Part shown: one piece after another, positions 10,901 through 30,904 of the stretch
How positions within the stretch are numbered: the stretch's first letter is position 1
How the letters are laid out: each line of letters begins with the position of its first letter
Assembly: GCA_013365365.1 (NCBI GenBank)
Contig: JABVXU010000054.1
Span: 1 to 64,000, forward strand
DNA from: Cruorifilaria tuberocauda
Taxonomy: Eukaryota; Nematoda; Chromadorea; Rhabditida; Onchocercidae
Length of the DNA stretch: 64,000 nt
Reading direction: 5' to 3'
Translations under genes and position numbers: made by a program
Notes under the pieces: generated by a model
What the model saw: the letters and a program-made list of their open reading frames with translations, nothing else
What the model was told of the DNA's origin: nothing
Databases searched by the model: none

Positions 10901-13463
10901 TTCCTTCAACGATCTATTCTGCTTGTAAAATAACGAAGTATTAAAGAAGGAGAAGCTCTCCACTCCATTCGTTCTTCCAGAATGCTTCTTTCCCATTGAA
11001 TCTTTGCAGAAAAACAGAATCCATCAATATCGCAGCACTTCAATTTCGATCTTCAAACGTCCTTTTAATGAGATTCTTTATGAAATATTTCACTCCAACA
11101 AAGTTTAATCTTCTCAGAAACATCATTAAAATGCAATGAAAAAAAATCAAAATGAATTTACTGAACATTTTGTTGAAATATTAGTAGTGGAAAAAGTTTT
11201 ACGCTCAGATGCATAATTAGTTATAATTAGATAAAGTTAGCAATCTAATTTCTTATTTCTGAATCGATACGATTCCAGATATCGAAAGAACGATTTGCCA
11301 TTTTTTGGTTAGGCTAATTTTACCGAAAAAATTTGCTTTATTTCTTTTACTAACAATTTAACGTATATAAAATGAGTTAATAACTGGAAGAAAATTCAAT
11401 TAGCTTGAAAATTTAAGGCTTAATGCGGCAAAGTGAGCAAATGCCACAAGTGGTCAAATAATTTGTCAACTTGTCTTTTTCATTCAAAACAACCTTTGAA
11501 TTGAATTATTGAAAATGATGATAGCGATTTCTTATCCTGAAAATTCTCGACAAATAATTCAGAAAGAAGCATGATTTATTTTGTTCTACAATTTAATAAG
11601 TTTTCCTCATAAATAGTTTTTAAAAAATAATGAAGCGAATCGTTCATTACTTCAGTTGGTGAAAGTTAATAACAAATTGCGTACTAAGAAATGATTAAGA
11701 GCTCAAGAATCAGCCTCTAATCATTGTAATGATCAGTGGAAACAATTGAAATTCGATTGAAATCAAAAAAACTTTTGTTTCTTCATGATTGCTTTGCATG
11801 AAAGATTGGAAAAAAGTTGGATGAAAATATTTAAAAATGAGTCAAGCAAGAACGTTCCATGATCTCAACTTTAGAATTCTCCATAATCCAGGCTAAAATC
11901 AACTGTTTACTTTTATTAGTCCAAGATTCTATTAACTTCTGAAACTTGGTCCAATAGCGAATTATGAAGAATATGTTTAATATCAGAGAGCCACGTCAAG
12001 TAGCTTAAAATTCTAAATTAAGGAAATTTCCTTATCAATCATAAAACGGATCTGATCTAAAAATCTGGGAAACAGCGATGAAGGCAATTCATGATTAAAT
12101 TTACTACTTAAATTTATTTCTAAAAAAATTAGTAACTTTTTCATATCTCGACTTCTTGGACGTATTAATGTCAATACTATTTGATGAGAAATTATAAAAT
12201 CTAAGATGCTTAATTTACTAATTAAGAAATTTACTAATTTCTCCATAATCCAAGCTAAAATAAAAAGGAAAAATAAAAAGGAAAAACAAAGTCTAAACTT
12301 TTTACATTAGTTAAATACCTAGAGAGCCACTCATTTTTTGAATTTTTGTCTTCTTTGTTCTCGTAAGGAATAACTTTATATCAATTCGGTCTAATAATCT
12401 AAGCTTTATCAAAATCAGTGTTTAATGTTATTTACCAGCTATCATCCTTCTGGCCTTGGCTGCTTCAACTGTCCTTGTCTCTTGTTCCAAACATACACCC
12501 ATCTTTTATAGAAGAGTCTTTTTTATTCTAATTGTTTTGAAATCAGCTAAAATTGTCCATCGCACTTTTCATCATCAATTCTTCCTTCAAAAGCTTCACA
12601 AATTACTGCTATTTATTTAATTGATTCCTTCTTCGATTGCTTGGCCAGCGCAATTCTTGGCCGAACCAGGCATTGAATATTATTTATGTTATTCTTCATT
12701 TCTCAAATTCGTGATACATTTTAGAACTGTCAAAGCGAGTCAGGATATGGTAATCCAGGAATTTTTTATCGCATTGAATATTTATTTAAGGTCATATTTT
12801 CTTCTTGGATATCTTTCATTTTCAAATATAATTTTTTTTTCAATTCTAAATAGAACTAGGTTCTGCATTTCAATTAATTTTTAATGAATTTGAAACGATC
12901 ATTGAAAAAAGAATTGATTAAGGCCAATATTTGAAAGATGCTTAAATTATTACAAAATTCTGCTTTATTATCAAAATTTCTCAGCAGTGGAAAGAGAACT
13001 AACAATTGATGTAGAAAAGGAAAAGGAAAATATACTTGTAATTCTTGTCCTATTTCATCGGTATTCCGTAATTCAACTACTTCAATTTCATAGTTCAAAA
13101 TCTTGAAGTAGTACAGTGCAGCACAGAAATAATCGTTATTGAATGATTCTGGTCGCTTTGATAATTCTGATGAATTCTCATAGTGTACTGGAGATTTTCA
13201 AGAAAGTTCTCGATCTGACCTATCAATCGTCATGGATATCCTTCGCATAAAATATCTTTCCTTCTTCAAAATTTCACCATAAGCATTGAAAACTATTGAA
13301 TGACTTCAATACTTTACCTTTTCACTTTTCTTTCAGCAACTTTCAAACACATTCAAACATTCTTTCATATATGAATCCTACAAAGTTTTTAAATTTCAAG
13401 TTTGATTGCTCAATAAATTTTTTTCTTCATCAAATAATGTTTCAGTATGTTGTTAAAAATAAG
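7923..13463. other. Intergenic, 5.5 kb upstream of glutamate receptor
   Basis: No gene recognised. It holds the hairpin repeat at 9911-9988. Two patches of higher GC, about 10560-11040 and 12430-13240, read somewhat protein-like in more than one minus-strand frame, but stops interrupt each frame and I could not assemble a gene. The receptor promoter probably lies in the right-hand part. A TTTCAG acceptor at 13441-13446 is a candidate spliced-leader site 18 bases before the receptor ATG. Confidence 0.45.
9911..9988. repeat. Near-perfect inverted repeat (hairpin), arms about 34-39 bp
   Basis: Left arm 9911-9944 and right arm 9950-9988 are complementary apart from a few single-base insertions, separated by a 5-base loop (GTCCT). 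The core is TTTCAGCATAATAAATAAAA and its complement. It lies outside any gene. It could be a foldback element, a small-RNA hairpin or a cruciform-forming site; the sequence alone does not decide. Confidence 0.9.
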
Positions 13464-20784
<7,321 letters not shown>

Positions 20785-22171
20785 TAACAGCTATCAAAAT
20801 TTCGGCTCATTGTATATAAAATTTTATCGTATTTCAATACAATTTACAAGAAATATGCAATAACTGGGAAATAATTTGATAGCATAGTTTCATAACTTTG
20901 GCGAAATTGAAAAGTCAGCCTAGAACGAACTATTTGATCACTTTTCTTAGGCTAAAATTATTTTTGTATTTTTTAAGCTAAAATTATACAAATTCGTATT
21001 TTTCGCACACAATTTATTTGCTAGAAATCTTGAGTATTTCTGCATAAATTGTGCGTAGTAATTAGTTAGAATTATTCGTTGTCGAAGAAAGGAAAAAGTT
21101 AATTTTGTCGCATTCTTTCCTTTTTTTTACAGACAAATAAAAGTTCGGAATTGAGAAATATTTCCCGTTCCACTTCCCTATACTTTCCCATTTGCTAATA
21201 ATTTTTGGCTCTTCACCTCTCCAACTTTCATTAGTACAATAAGAAAAATACTTTCTGCTTTCCTCATCATTTTAAATATTTTTTTGCTTGCAAAATAAAT
21301 TTCCAAAAAAAAGTTCAAAAATGATCAATCACTAATTCATAAGTTGATTCAATTATTAATTTCATAAGAAACCAAATAATTTAAAAACAGTTAGTGACTA
21401 GGAAGATTATATGTATGGTATCTCTTTTTGAAAAGAAAATCTAGAACAATAATTTCTATGAAAAAAAGGACGAAAAGAGATTGTGACGATATTGGTAAAT
21501 GGAATTGAAAAAAATAATATTTATTGTTGAACAGCTAAATTTGCATAAATTATAATGAGAAAGAGCAACCATGTAAAATTAATTAGTAATTATTTTTTCC
21601 AAGAATCTTAGGAGATTCTCTAGCATCAGTCGATATTAAGTGCTTCAAGTATTAATGAATACGGTCGGTGATAAAATTACTCAGTCAAATACCCACTAAG
21701 CTTTGTACGATACTGCGTTCGTGATGATATCGGAAGTGTTTTTCTCGATAAATTTCAATTTTTAACGATAAGCATTAAGTAGCACACTTGATGAAATCCT
21801 CGAATTCGACCATATAATTAAAGCTAATATGGTCTTAATGATTAACTAATATTAATGATATTCTTTCGTTTTACTTCAATATACTTATTTTCCGTTCACT
21901 TTTTTGAATTAGATTTGCTGGAAAGAGGAAGATCCGTCTTGTTAATGGAATAATTCAATACTGCCAGTATTGATTTCAATCATATAGACAGAATCTGCGC
22001 CTTCTGGAGAACGTCTCAGCTACTTGTTCACAAATTTTTCTTTTTCTCTCTTTTTAAAATTGAAAACGAGAAATAACTGGTTTGGAGTGCAAAATAAAGC
22101 TAAAAAGGAAGAAAGTATAGACGTAAGCGCAAATGTCACTATCCTGAATGAAGAAAAAGAACTGCTCTGTT

Positions 22172-22202
<31 letters not shown>

Positions 22203-23134
22203 ACCCTCTCCCCTAGTTCAAGAGACATTTTTGTTTCATCTCTCTGAAAGGATTATTAACTTTCCTACCATTTATCGTTACGTGTTATCCATCCGTCAAA
22301 TTTTGACGGAGAAATGACAGAAAGGTATCTTATCATCCTATCATTGTCAATTGAAAGATAACATGCAATATCATTAGAGAAAGTAAAAAAGAGAGGATTT
22401 TTTTCTTGAAAATTAATAGTTTCTCGTACGAACTATTACCGTTAGTTCTCAGAAAACTTGCTTTAAACTTGCATTTTGGAGCATCTGCCCTTCTCATTTC
22501 GTTCATATTTGCGCATTCACACGAGAAAAGTAAAAAAGTGGATGGAGAGGAAATTATAGGAGGCGGTCGTGAACAACGTTTACCGAAAATATAAGCGTTT
22601 CATTTCCTTCCCGAGCAATACCAGAAATGATCAGGTTAGGTGGCGCCCACACTATCGCCGAGATTTCTCATTATTCGTTGTTTGTGCGGCAATACAAAAC
22701 TTTCTTCCTTTCGTAATACAAAACATTTTTATCCCAATCGTGTTTAAGAAAGGTTATATAATATAATACACCTCGTGACGTACAGATCTGATAAGAATAT
22801 CATCTCGAAATTTTTGGCATTAATTAAAATCCAAAAGTGTATATTATTTGCGGATGAAACATAATGCCTTATAGCTTTTTTGAAGTGATTACGTGGAAGT
22901 GACGTAGATTGACAAAAATTGACAACATTCCAGTCATAGGAGAATTTAAATTATTTCCTATGATACATTACAGACCGTTCATAGATCCAAATTCATCAAT
23001 TTCATCTGATTTGAATAGATATAGATGTCAATCACAGCAGCATGAAACTTGTCAAGTTTATGATTTCAGATAGAAAGATGGGTGTGATGTAAAGGTATTC
23101 TGGTATTGTGAAGTGAATATTTTCAGGTAGGAGG
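20785..23134. other. Intergenic, with CT-rich tract
   Basis: 3' flank of the receptor gene and upstream region of collagen 1. A pyrimidine (CT)n microsatellite lies at 22176-22202. A short perfect palindrome, TCCGTCAAATTTTGACGGA, lies at about 22290-22310. Open frames at 22024-22766 contain the simple repeat or lack any family motif, so I do not call them genes. Confidence 0.5.
22176..22202. repeat. (CT)n microsatellite
   Basis: Uninterrupted CT dinucleotide run of about 27 bases in the upstream region of collagen 1. Confidence 0.95.
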
Positions 23135-24960
23135 ATGAGCGTGAAGGTATTCGTAGGCCTTGCTACGGCATGCAGCGTTTTCGTGATAATTGTCTCTCTG
23201 GTTGCTGTTTGCATCATTTACAACGACATAAACACTTTATACGATGATGTTATGGATGAAATGGGGGAATTTAAGGTTTGTATCGTTGTACTCAAATTAA
23301 TAAAATTATTGGTATTCTCTCTATTGCCTCTTACAGCCTTTATCATATAGATCTTCAAACATTCAGTCAGCATTCTATAATTGACTCAAAAATATGTCTT
23401 AAGTCTAGCAAAAGAAGAAATAATGATTTAAAGAATTATCAGAAATTCGTAAATTTAACCATCAATTTATAAAAAATACTTCCAATTCTATTATTTTGCA
23501 TATTTCAAATCATAATTTGTTCTCAGTTTTCAACTTTTGGAATAACACAGTTTATAAAGCAGAAATCTATTATCTAAATAAAATGCTACTTATCATTCAA
23601 CTGTTTTACCTTTTTCTTCTTCCAGTTCGAATTCTTATTAAATAGCCATGAACTGGCAGGAGATTATGAATGAGGAGAAATTTCCTAATTTATAAATCAT
23701 CCTCTCTCGATATGAAACTAGATAAACTCTTTTTAATAATTTAATGGAATTTCAATTCGAGATAACTCGAAAAATAATAAATTTACTTTAATTTCGTATT
23801 TTACACCATTATTTAATCGATTGTTTTCCTATTGTATGACTTATTTCTAATTCATTTATAATAAATTGCAATCAGTGCAATTCCGGCATAATCAGAATTT
23901 CCGTTTGTAGACTGTAGCAGATGATACATGGCAAAGGATATTGTTGTTACACATGCATCCGTCCGGCAACGCTGACGCAACTCCGACTTTCTCAAGCCTT
24001 TTTGCAAGATTCAAACGACAATTTCAGTTTCCTGAACGATGTAGTAAGTTCCGATACAACTTTTTACATTTACGGTTGATAAGGTGGACAAAAGAATTAG
24101 TTTCAAAAATAATTCGAATTCAACTAAAGATACTCAATTTAAAGATTGCGGACCTTCCGCAGAAGGATGTCCAAAGGGTCCACCTGGCCCACGCGGAGAG
24201 ATAGGTGAAAAAGGAACGGATGGATATCCCGGTGGAGATGGACCACCAGGTCCACCAGCTATCGTACCGATAACAACACCTGAACCACGTCAATGTATCA
24301 ACTGTCCACCAGGACCAATTGGACAAGAAGGATCACGAGGTGAAATGGGAGAAACTGGACCATCTGGAAAAGCGGGTATGAATGGAAGACCGGGAGCACC
24401 AGGCAGACCGGGACAGCAAGGACCACAGGGTCAACCTGGTGAACCAGGAAATGATGGGACACAAGGACGGCCAGGTCCGCCAGGTAGAGATGGTAAACGT
24501 GGAACTGGACCAAGAGGACAAAAAGGACCAACTGGATCACGTGGACCACCAGGATCTCCCGGCGAAAATGGACAAAGAGGCGCTGATGGAGAACCAGGTG
24601 AACAAGGACCAGCTGGCAGGAATGGTAATGATGGCAGAAGCGGTGGAGATGGTAGACCGGGACCCGTAAGTTACTTTTGTCAAAGAAGAGCAATTTTCTA
24701 AAATTAACACTTCGTTGTTTCCTTTTTTAAATGACAGCTGAAATCAAAATTTCATTAGAAATTATGGTTGATTCAATGAAACTAACTTATTAAACTTTTT
24801 AACTTTTCGTACTTTCTAAAATAAAAAGAAAAGTCATATCTGGACATTTCAGCCTGGAATTCAAGGTCTACCAGGTCCAGATGCTCATTACTGTCCATGT
24901 CCACCACGAAGTTCCGTGTTTTTGGCAGTAGCCAAGAAGGCAAAGCATAAGTCAGCTTAA
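23135..24960 (+). CDS. Cuticle collagen (intact, 300 aa), paralog 1
   Basis: Exons 23135-23275, 23911-24043, 24145-24665 and 24853-24960. The ATG follows a TTTTCAG acceptor by eight bases, a likely spliced-leader site. The N terminus (MSVKVFVGLATACS, then a hydrophobic helix and YNDINTLYDDVMDE) is the nematode cuticle collagen N-terminal domain and serves as membrane anchor. A subtilisin/furin-type site, RFKRQ, precedes the Cys-containing start of the triple helix (CNCGPSAEGCPKGPPGPRG). Gly-X-Y repeats follow, broken by a non-helical segment that ends CINCPPGP, then a long helix, and the tail [12 protein letters not shown] with a short Lys/Ala-rich end. Such chains are cross-linked into the cuticle, which is made at moults. 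The third acceptor (TTTAAAG) is weak; I chose it because it restores the CNC motif seen in paralog 2. Confidence 0.93.
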
Positions 24961-25040
24961 ATCATCCATCATTACTATCATCATCATCACGAGCTCATCA
25001 TCGACATCACTATCATCACCAGCATCATTATTATCGAATA
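24961..25040. repeat. Degenerate ATC trinucleotide tract in collagen 1 3' flank
   Basis: Immediately after the stop codon, the plus strand runs through imperfect ATC/ATT triplets. It is probably transcribed as 3' UTR. A similar but weaker GATGATGA stretch follows paralog 2 at about 32260-32285. Confidence 0.75.
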
Positions 25041-26581
25041 ACATTATACATCAATTCTACATCACGCTCAATGTATAATAACGCATTACTAGGTATTTAA
25101 AATACCTTTTTTTAATTTTTTCGTATGTAAACATTCACGTCACCGTCACTGAATGGCAGCATCAGTAATTTACGTGAGGATACAAAAAATTAGCGTGAAC
25201 GTTAAAATAAACAGTTTACCGTTCATGAATTCGTCTTTCATGTGCAAATCAATTTAATTGAATAATTTAATCAAAACAGTTGATGACCGATATCTTTAAT
25301 TCGATTTCATTCCGAAAATATCGCAGATGCTATCATCGATTTCAATGTACAGTTATATACTATCACTGGACAGAGATACCAAATTTGAACAATCGGTGAC
25401 TTTGTACATTTCCCACTAATGAGAACGTCATTGTTTTCGGAGAAAGGCCTTTCATACGACTGTTCATTACGCAACTTGAATTCCTGCCAATAGCTTAGAG
25501 AAAATTCGAGTTATATGTTGATATTCCTCAGCATATATAGCAAACCACCAGATGATTGAACTGAACTTATTCTTCAATATTTTCAAAGCATGCAATGCTA
25601 CTCAGAATTCTTTTTATTTATTACCCTTTGAAATAGTGCTTTCAGTTCGAAATAATTTCAATTGTTCAAATAAGATTAATATTAATCATATTTCCATGAA
25701 TGCTGAAAACACATTGTATTCCTATTTATTCACAAATATGAAATGTAAAAAAGAATAGTTCTCATGATTTAGTGAGTTTAAATCAGTCTCATTTATCCAC
25801 GTAACATCGATTCAATTCAAAATATAGCAAAACCTAAAAAACCTTGGCCCGACAAGTCAGTCCTGAAATGGGCAAATGATAAATATAAGAAGCATAAAAT
25901 GAAAATGATGACCGAACTGTTAGGCTTTTCGTTAAAATACCAATAAGTACTCAAAACAGGAAAATATTTGTTCGTGCATAAAACAAGAAATAGGCTGGAA
26001 TCAGATTTCATTCATCATGCGAACCAAGTCAAGGCCGAATGGCTTATTAGAGTGGTGAAGAAAGCTCCAGCTATTATTTAACTAAATCCGTAAACACAAC
26101 ACTATTTGATTTAGATTCCAATTTTCCATTTCTAATTAGTGTGAAATACTTTAGAGGTCACTGTCAAGCATGTTAACATTGATGATAATTTATATGTAAT
26201 TTTCTTTCATCAATGTTGATAAGGATGAATATTTAGCTTATACACAACAGCTGATTAATTAGTGATAATTATTTAAGAATGGAAGAGAATTTTTTTGTAA
26301 ATAATTAGATTTCTTGGTAAATGGAAATTTATTTCTTGTAGCAAATGCAAAAACAGGAATGAATAATGGAAAAATAAGAATTGAAAGGAAGATGAAAAAT
26401 CCTAACGAAAGTCTGATCAATTTGAAGAAAACTGGCAATGATAAAATCAATTTATCAATAATTTAACTGTGAGAGAGAGAAGGGAAAGTCTTCAAGGAAG
26501 AAAAATAAAGTATGAAATTACTTCTTCGTCAAGCTAACATTATCATTGTCCATGTTATCACCACTTCAACACTGTTGCAAA

Positions 26582-26683
26582 ATGTTCATCTTACTACTAC
26601 TAATCAGTAGCTATGCCTCTTGTCCTCATCTTTTCATCACCACCAGTCAGCTCTCTATGCTTAAACAGATCTGTCCTATGATG
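26582..26683 (+). CDS. Possible first exon of a small secreted peptide gene
   Basis: An ATG at 26582 opens 34 codons starting MFILLLLISSYAS, a signal-peptide-like run, followed by two cysteines and ending ICPMM at a perfect GTAAGT donor (26684). In-phase candidates for a second exon lie at about 27183 (after TTTAATCAG, about 21 codons to a stop) or after TATCCCAG near 27020 (about nine codons). Either would give a protein of 43-55 aa. There is no family match I can name. A hydrophobic start, a strong donor and the context of a 5.9 kb spacer are suggestive only; chance is a real alternative. Confidence 0.28.
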
Positions 26684-27386
26684 GTAAGTGATAATTTCTA
26701 CTTGAAATGAATAAAGAAATTATGCATAATCCAAAAATATCTATCAAAGGAGCAGTACAGTAATAGTTTTATCATAATTCATGGACGATAGAAAAAATTT
26801 CTAAAACTTCTCACCTCAATATTTAAATCGAAACAAGCAATCATGATTATGATTATGATTACAATTATATCTTCTCAATAAAATTGCCTATTGTATTGAA
26901 AATTAAAAATTTGTCAAGAATTGAAGGAGAGAGGAAATAACTGAAAACAGACTGCTAATGCTAATATTTTGAGGCTCTTTCTCAGTAGCCTCATAAAAAA
27001 AGAATTTCAAGCCTTATCCCAGGAACAGAAATTGAACGATAGTTACGTATAATTAATTAATTCTAAAGGATATCAGAAGTTGCTACTGCTTTATGAGGAA
27101 AATTGTGCATTTTTTTACTCTTCTTTTTTATTATTGTTGAATATTATATTCACTTTTTCAAATAACTTAAATATTTTAATCAGCTACCTTGTCCGGCAAT
27201 TCCTCCCGTCCAGTATATCTTTTTCAAGAAATTATACAAGTTTTCATGAATTTTACTACTGAATAATTTATAGTATCGGTTAGGGAAGATTGGTAGTTTT
27301 GATTTGTAAATTTTGGGGAACGAGAGGTGATTTTGCTTCGCAGGAAATTCACACATACTTTTCTGTATATTTTCGTGACAAAATTA

Positions 27387-27458
27387 TTTAGGTAAATAAG
27401 CACTAACTTTCATAACATTATAATTTATGTTATGAAAGTTAGTGCTTATTTATCTAAA
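27387..27458. repeat. Near-perfect inverted repeat (hairpin), 32-bp arms, 8-base loop
   Basis: Arms 27387-27418 and 27427-27458 are reverse complements with one mismatch, around the loop TATAATTT. The arm core is AAATAAGCACTAACTTTCAT. Size and pairing fit a small-RNA precursor or the footprint of a foldback element. It is unrelated in sequence to the hairpin at 9911-9988. Confidence 0.92.
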
Positions 27459-30400
27459 CATTCCGAATATATTAAAATTCTGAGAAAAAATTACGAAAAT
27501 ACGATTGTTAGAAAAACGGTTTACCTGAAAGGGTCCATTAATATAGTTGGAATGAGAAATCTAAAGAAACGATTTTCTTTCTTCACTATTTTATTATTTT
27601 CTGTATTATTTGTATTAAAGTAGGCGAATAGTTACGATGGAAAACTGAGTGATTACAATAGTAGAGGGATTCTGTATCGCGGTACTGCGGGCACGGGTTC
27701 CGTTCCTTTATCAGTAGGAGAATTCTTATGGAAATATTTAAACAGAAAAAATTTTTCAAAAAAATCCATTGGTAAACATTTGAACGAATTGAAGTTGATT
27801 ATAATTCTGTCAAGAAATCAAATACTCTCGAACAGTACCATCGCTGTTTTTATAAAAACAAATAGTGTTTGATAGTGCAATAGAAAGTAGAAAAATCCAT
27901 TAAGAAGTTGAATTAAATTCCAACTTCATTCCATTCCTATCTATAAGTCGTACTTGAATTTTCATTCATTTAAAATCTTCGATGAAATCGTAGCTTAATT
28001 TCGTATCTTTCGTTCATAAGCAAGAAGTCATCGAATGCTACGATACATTTAACTGGGACATTTCATTTATTTTCATGTCGATCGGAAGAAGCTGTAATAA
28101 AATCACAGAAACTTCCTTAATTTATATTAAAACATTTCAAAGCAACTAATTTTACTGAGTTAAAAAACTTATTAAATACAAAGCGAATGATTTTCAACTC
28201 ACCTTGCAAACTCAAAGATAATCAAACTAAAGATGTGTGGATGCATTTGGTAAAAGTATTCCAACCAATCTGAATTATTTCATTACAATTTATCGAATCG
28301 TTGATGATGCGTTCACGTTATCAAGTAATGATACTTTCAATGGTACTATCATTCAAAAAGCAGTTAAGGTGTAAAATTACAATAATTGCAAAATGAAGTG
28401 TAAAAAATTCTTTCATTGTAATGGAATTATTTAATTGATGTAATCAGTTGCTCCATGTTATAAGAAATATGACTATATGATATTTGGTTATGATTAAATT
28501 TCAATTTCACTCAGTGGCAACAGCTTTTAAGATGAAAATAACTGCTTACTTTCAGAGCTGATTTTTGGCTTAATCTAATGGGTTCCTGACAAAGTCTTCT
28601 GTAGACTATATAATTTTCTTGCACAAATTCAAGATATTAGTTTACCGGTTTAATCACTGGCAACTGTGAAACGTCGGATATTAACTTAGATGAGAGTGAT
28701 GAAATTTCATCACAAATTTTTGAAAATTTTCAACGAAAATTGCAAAAATTGAAAGAAAAGCTTTAGAATTAAAATAGAAAAATTAAATTGATTTTAGCAC
28801 ATAATGAATTGTTAATAAGTGAAAGTTTCGTCAACTTTCAACTTTTCGCCTTCATTATCAAATGTACCATTATCAGTTACATGTGATTTCACGCGGAAAA
28901 ATCTAATTTCTCATACATATTTGATTTTGAAATGCTTGTGAAACTATTCATAAATTTCTTCAAAGAGCTCTTGAAGAAGCTCATAATTTATACATGAAGT
29001 TGGTAGTTACCGCTTAATTGAAGTAGTTGTAAGAGAATAGCGCCTAATTCAGTCCACCAAATTATACAATAATTTGTTCGTTGGAGACGAAAATAACAAG
29101 CAGGTCAGTCATCCTATAATGCTATCAATATTTTTGTCTTATCGAATTCATATTTCAAATTAAATTTATATAAAAGTAAAATATGAAAATTAGCATAAAT
29201 GTGGCAAAAAAAGAATCATTTGCCAAATTAATTTGTTATGCATTGTGTGCGAAATAAATTATCATTGCATTATCACTTACTGCAAAAGTAATTCTTCAAT
29301 AAAATTAGGAATTTCACTTTTTCAACCTTTGTACTTACTCCTTTACTACTGAATAGCTTTTCAACTTTACACAACAAATTCACCATTTGTTTACACATTC
29401 CGATCATGAATTTATAATACAATAAGTGTCACAGTATTGGAAAAACATCGTTTTTATAATATTGAAAGTAGAACGGAATAACTTCTAAGCTTTCCACAGA
29501 AATTTTCCAATTTTTTCTTAAATTGCAAAAATAAAAGAATCTGCTGAGTGACGATGAAAAAAGTTTCTTTTTTAAAAGCCCCTTCCACTTTAGCTAATTA
29601 AACAATTAATAGAATTCTGGTTTACTGCAACAAATTATTCATATCCTTCTCCTCTCATTTAATGATTTGTTGTGCAACGTAAGTTTCTTGAAATTAATTC
29701 TTCTAAACTTCATTAAATATTCTTACTTAATTAGTTTATCTCATTTCATTCCTTTCATTTGAAAATTATTACGATATGATCAATTGGTTGAATATGTTGG
29801 TAGTTTTACCTGATTAATATGCTAATTTATATTAACACAAAACAAGCAAATTTGCTAAAAACTTTTTGAAATTTCCTTTTCAAATTCTTACAAGAAAGGC
29901 ACAAAATTTCAATTTTATATTTTATTTCTATTTCTTATGTGGATAAGCGAATAACATCAATTGAATAGAAAAGAGTTTTTTATCAAAAAATTCCCGAGGT
30001 TTTTTCTTTTCGTTAAAATTTTGTGTTAATTGGATGAGAAGAAATCAAAGAAATGTATCAACAATAAGCGTTCATTATTTGATGATTACAACAGCCTGAT
30101 ACACATATATTTCTTTGATAGGCAAAAAAGAGGAAAAATGAGAAAAAAATTTTTGGTCAAAGGGCGGAAAACAGGAAAAGAGAAAAAAAACAACTCTTGA
30201 AATGTTGATTAATGAGAGCAGTATGATATTTGTAGTAGAATTCCCGGCCAGTTTTTAAATTGAAACTACGCGGTACTTAAAGTACTAGTCATTACTGAAC
30301 GCATTCCTTTCAGAATCTTTAAAATTATATTCCATATTTTCAATGGTAATTTAAGTAAAATATAAATATACTTACTGTTCAGTCTCCCAGGTAGTATGTG

Positions 30401-30904
30401 TCGTCAATAGCAGTTTCGAAAAGTTTTTCTTTTTTCGGTACTTTTATTTCGATTTCATCTTGAAATTGAGGCTCTTGATCTTTAATGAACTGCATTAATG
30501 TTGCTAAATTATCCGAGTCTCCTAGACTCATTTGAGTATCTTAGACACTTTACTTTGGTCCATCTTTATTACTTGAAATCACGTTCTAGAAGAGTTAAGC
30601 TGATGTTTCTTCGTTTCTTCTTTCACTTAAACAACACTTTGAAATGCAAAATTGAAAGAAGTTCATCTCAATTTCCAATTTTATCATCGTTGATAGAATT
30701 ATCAACGGTTCTTTTAGATTAAGAAAATTTGATTTTTCTCCAAACTGTTCAATGGTTAATGAGATACCATTTCTCAACTAAAACAAATCATAATTCATAA
30801 TTGAATTAATGATGTTAGTTACTAGGTAAATGAGGAAAAGGAACATTTCAGGTTAGGTTAGAAAATAATACTACCATCAGCACCAACTGCAAATTCACAC
30901 AACA

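Larger units (their letters stand above)
25041..30904. other. Intergenic between the two intact collagens
   Basis: About 5.9 kb. It contains a possible small secreted-peptide exon (26582-26683), the hairpin repeat at 27387-27458, and a GATTAT-like tract near 26840-26865. The stretch 27630-27870 has a longer open frame with locally high GC but no start codon and no motif I recognise. I see no other gene. Confidence 0.45.

Noticed and set aside
22024..22766. Three open frames around the CT repeat
   Set aside because: One is partly made of the (CT)n run; the others lack motifs, and no splice structure links them.
24120..24693. Minus-strand open frames antisense to collagen 1 (and 31638-32015 antisense to collagen 2)
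   Set aside because: They are mirror images of the Gly-X-Y repeat, whose regular codons keep the opposite strand open.
27660..27720. GC-rich patch resembling a tRNA T-arm (GGGTTCCGTTCC)
   Set aside because: No matching acceptor stem, D-arm or anticodon arm can be folded around it.
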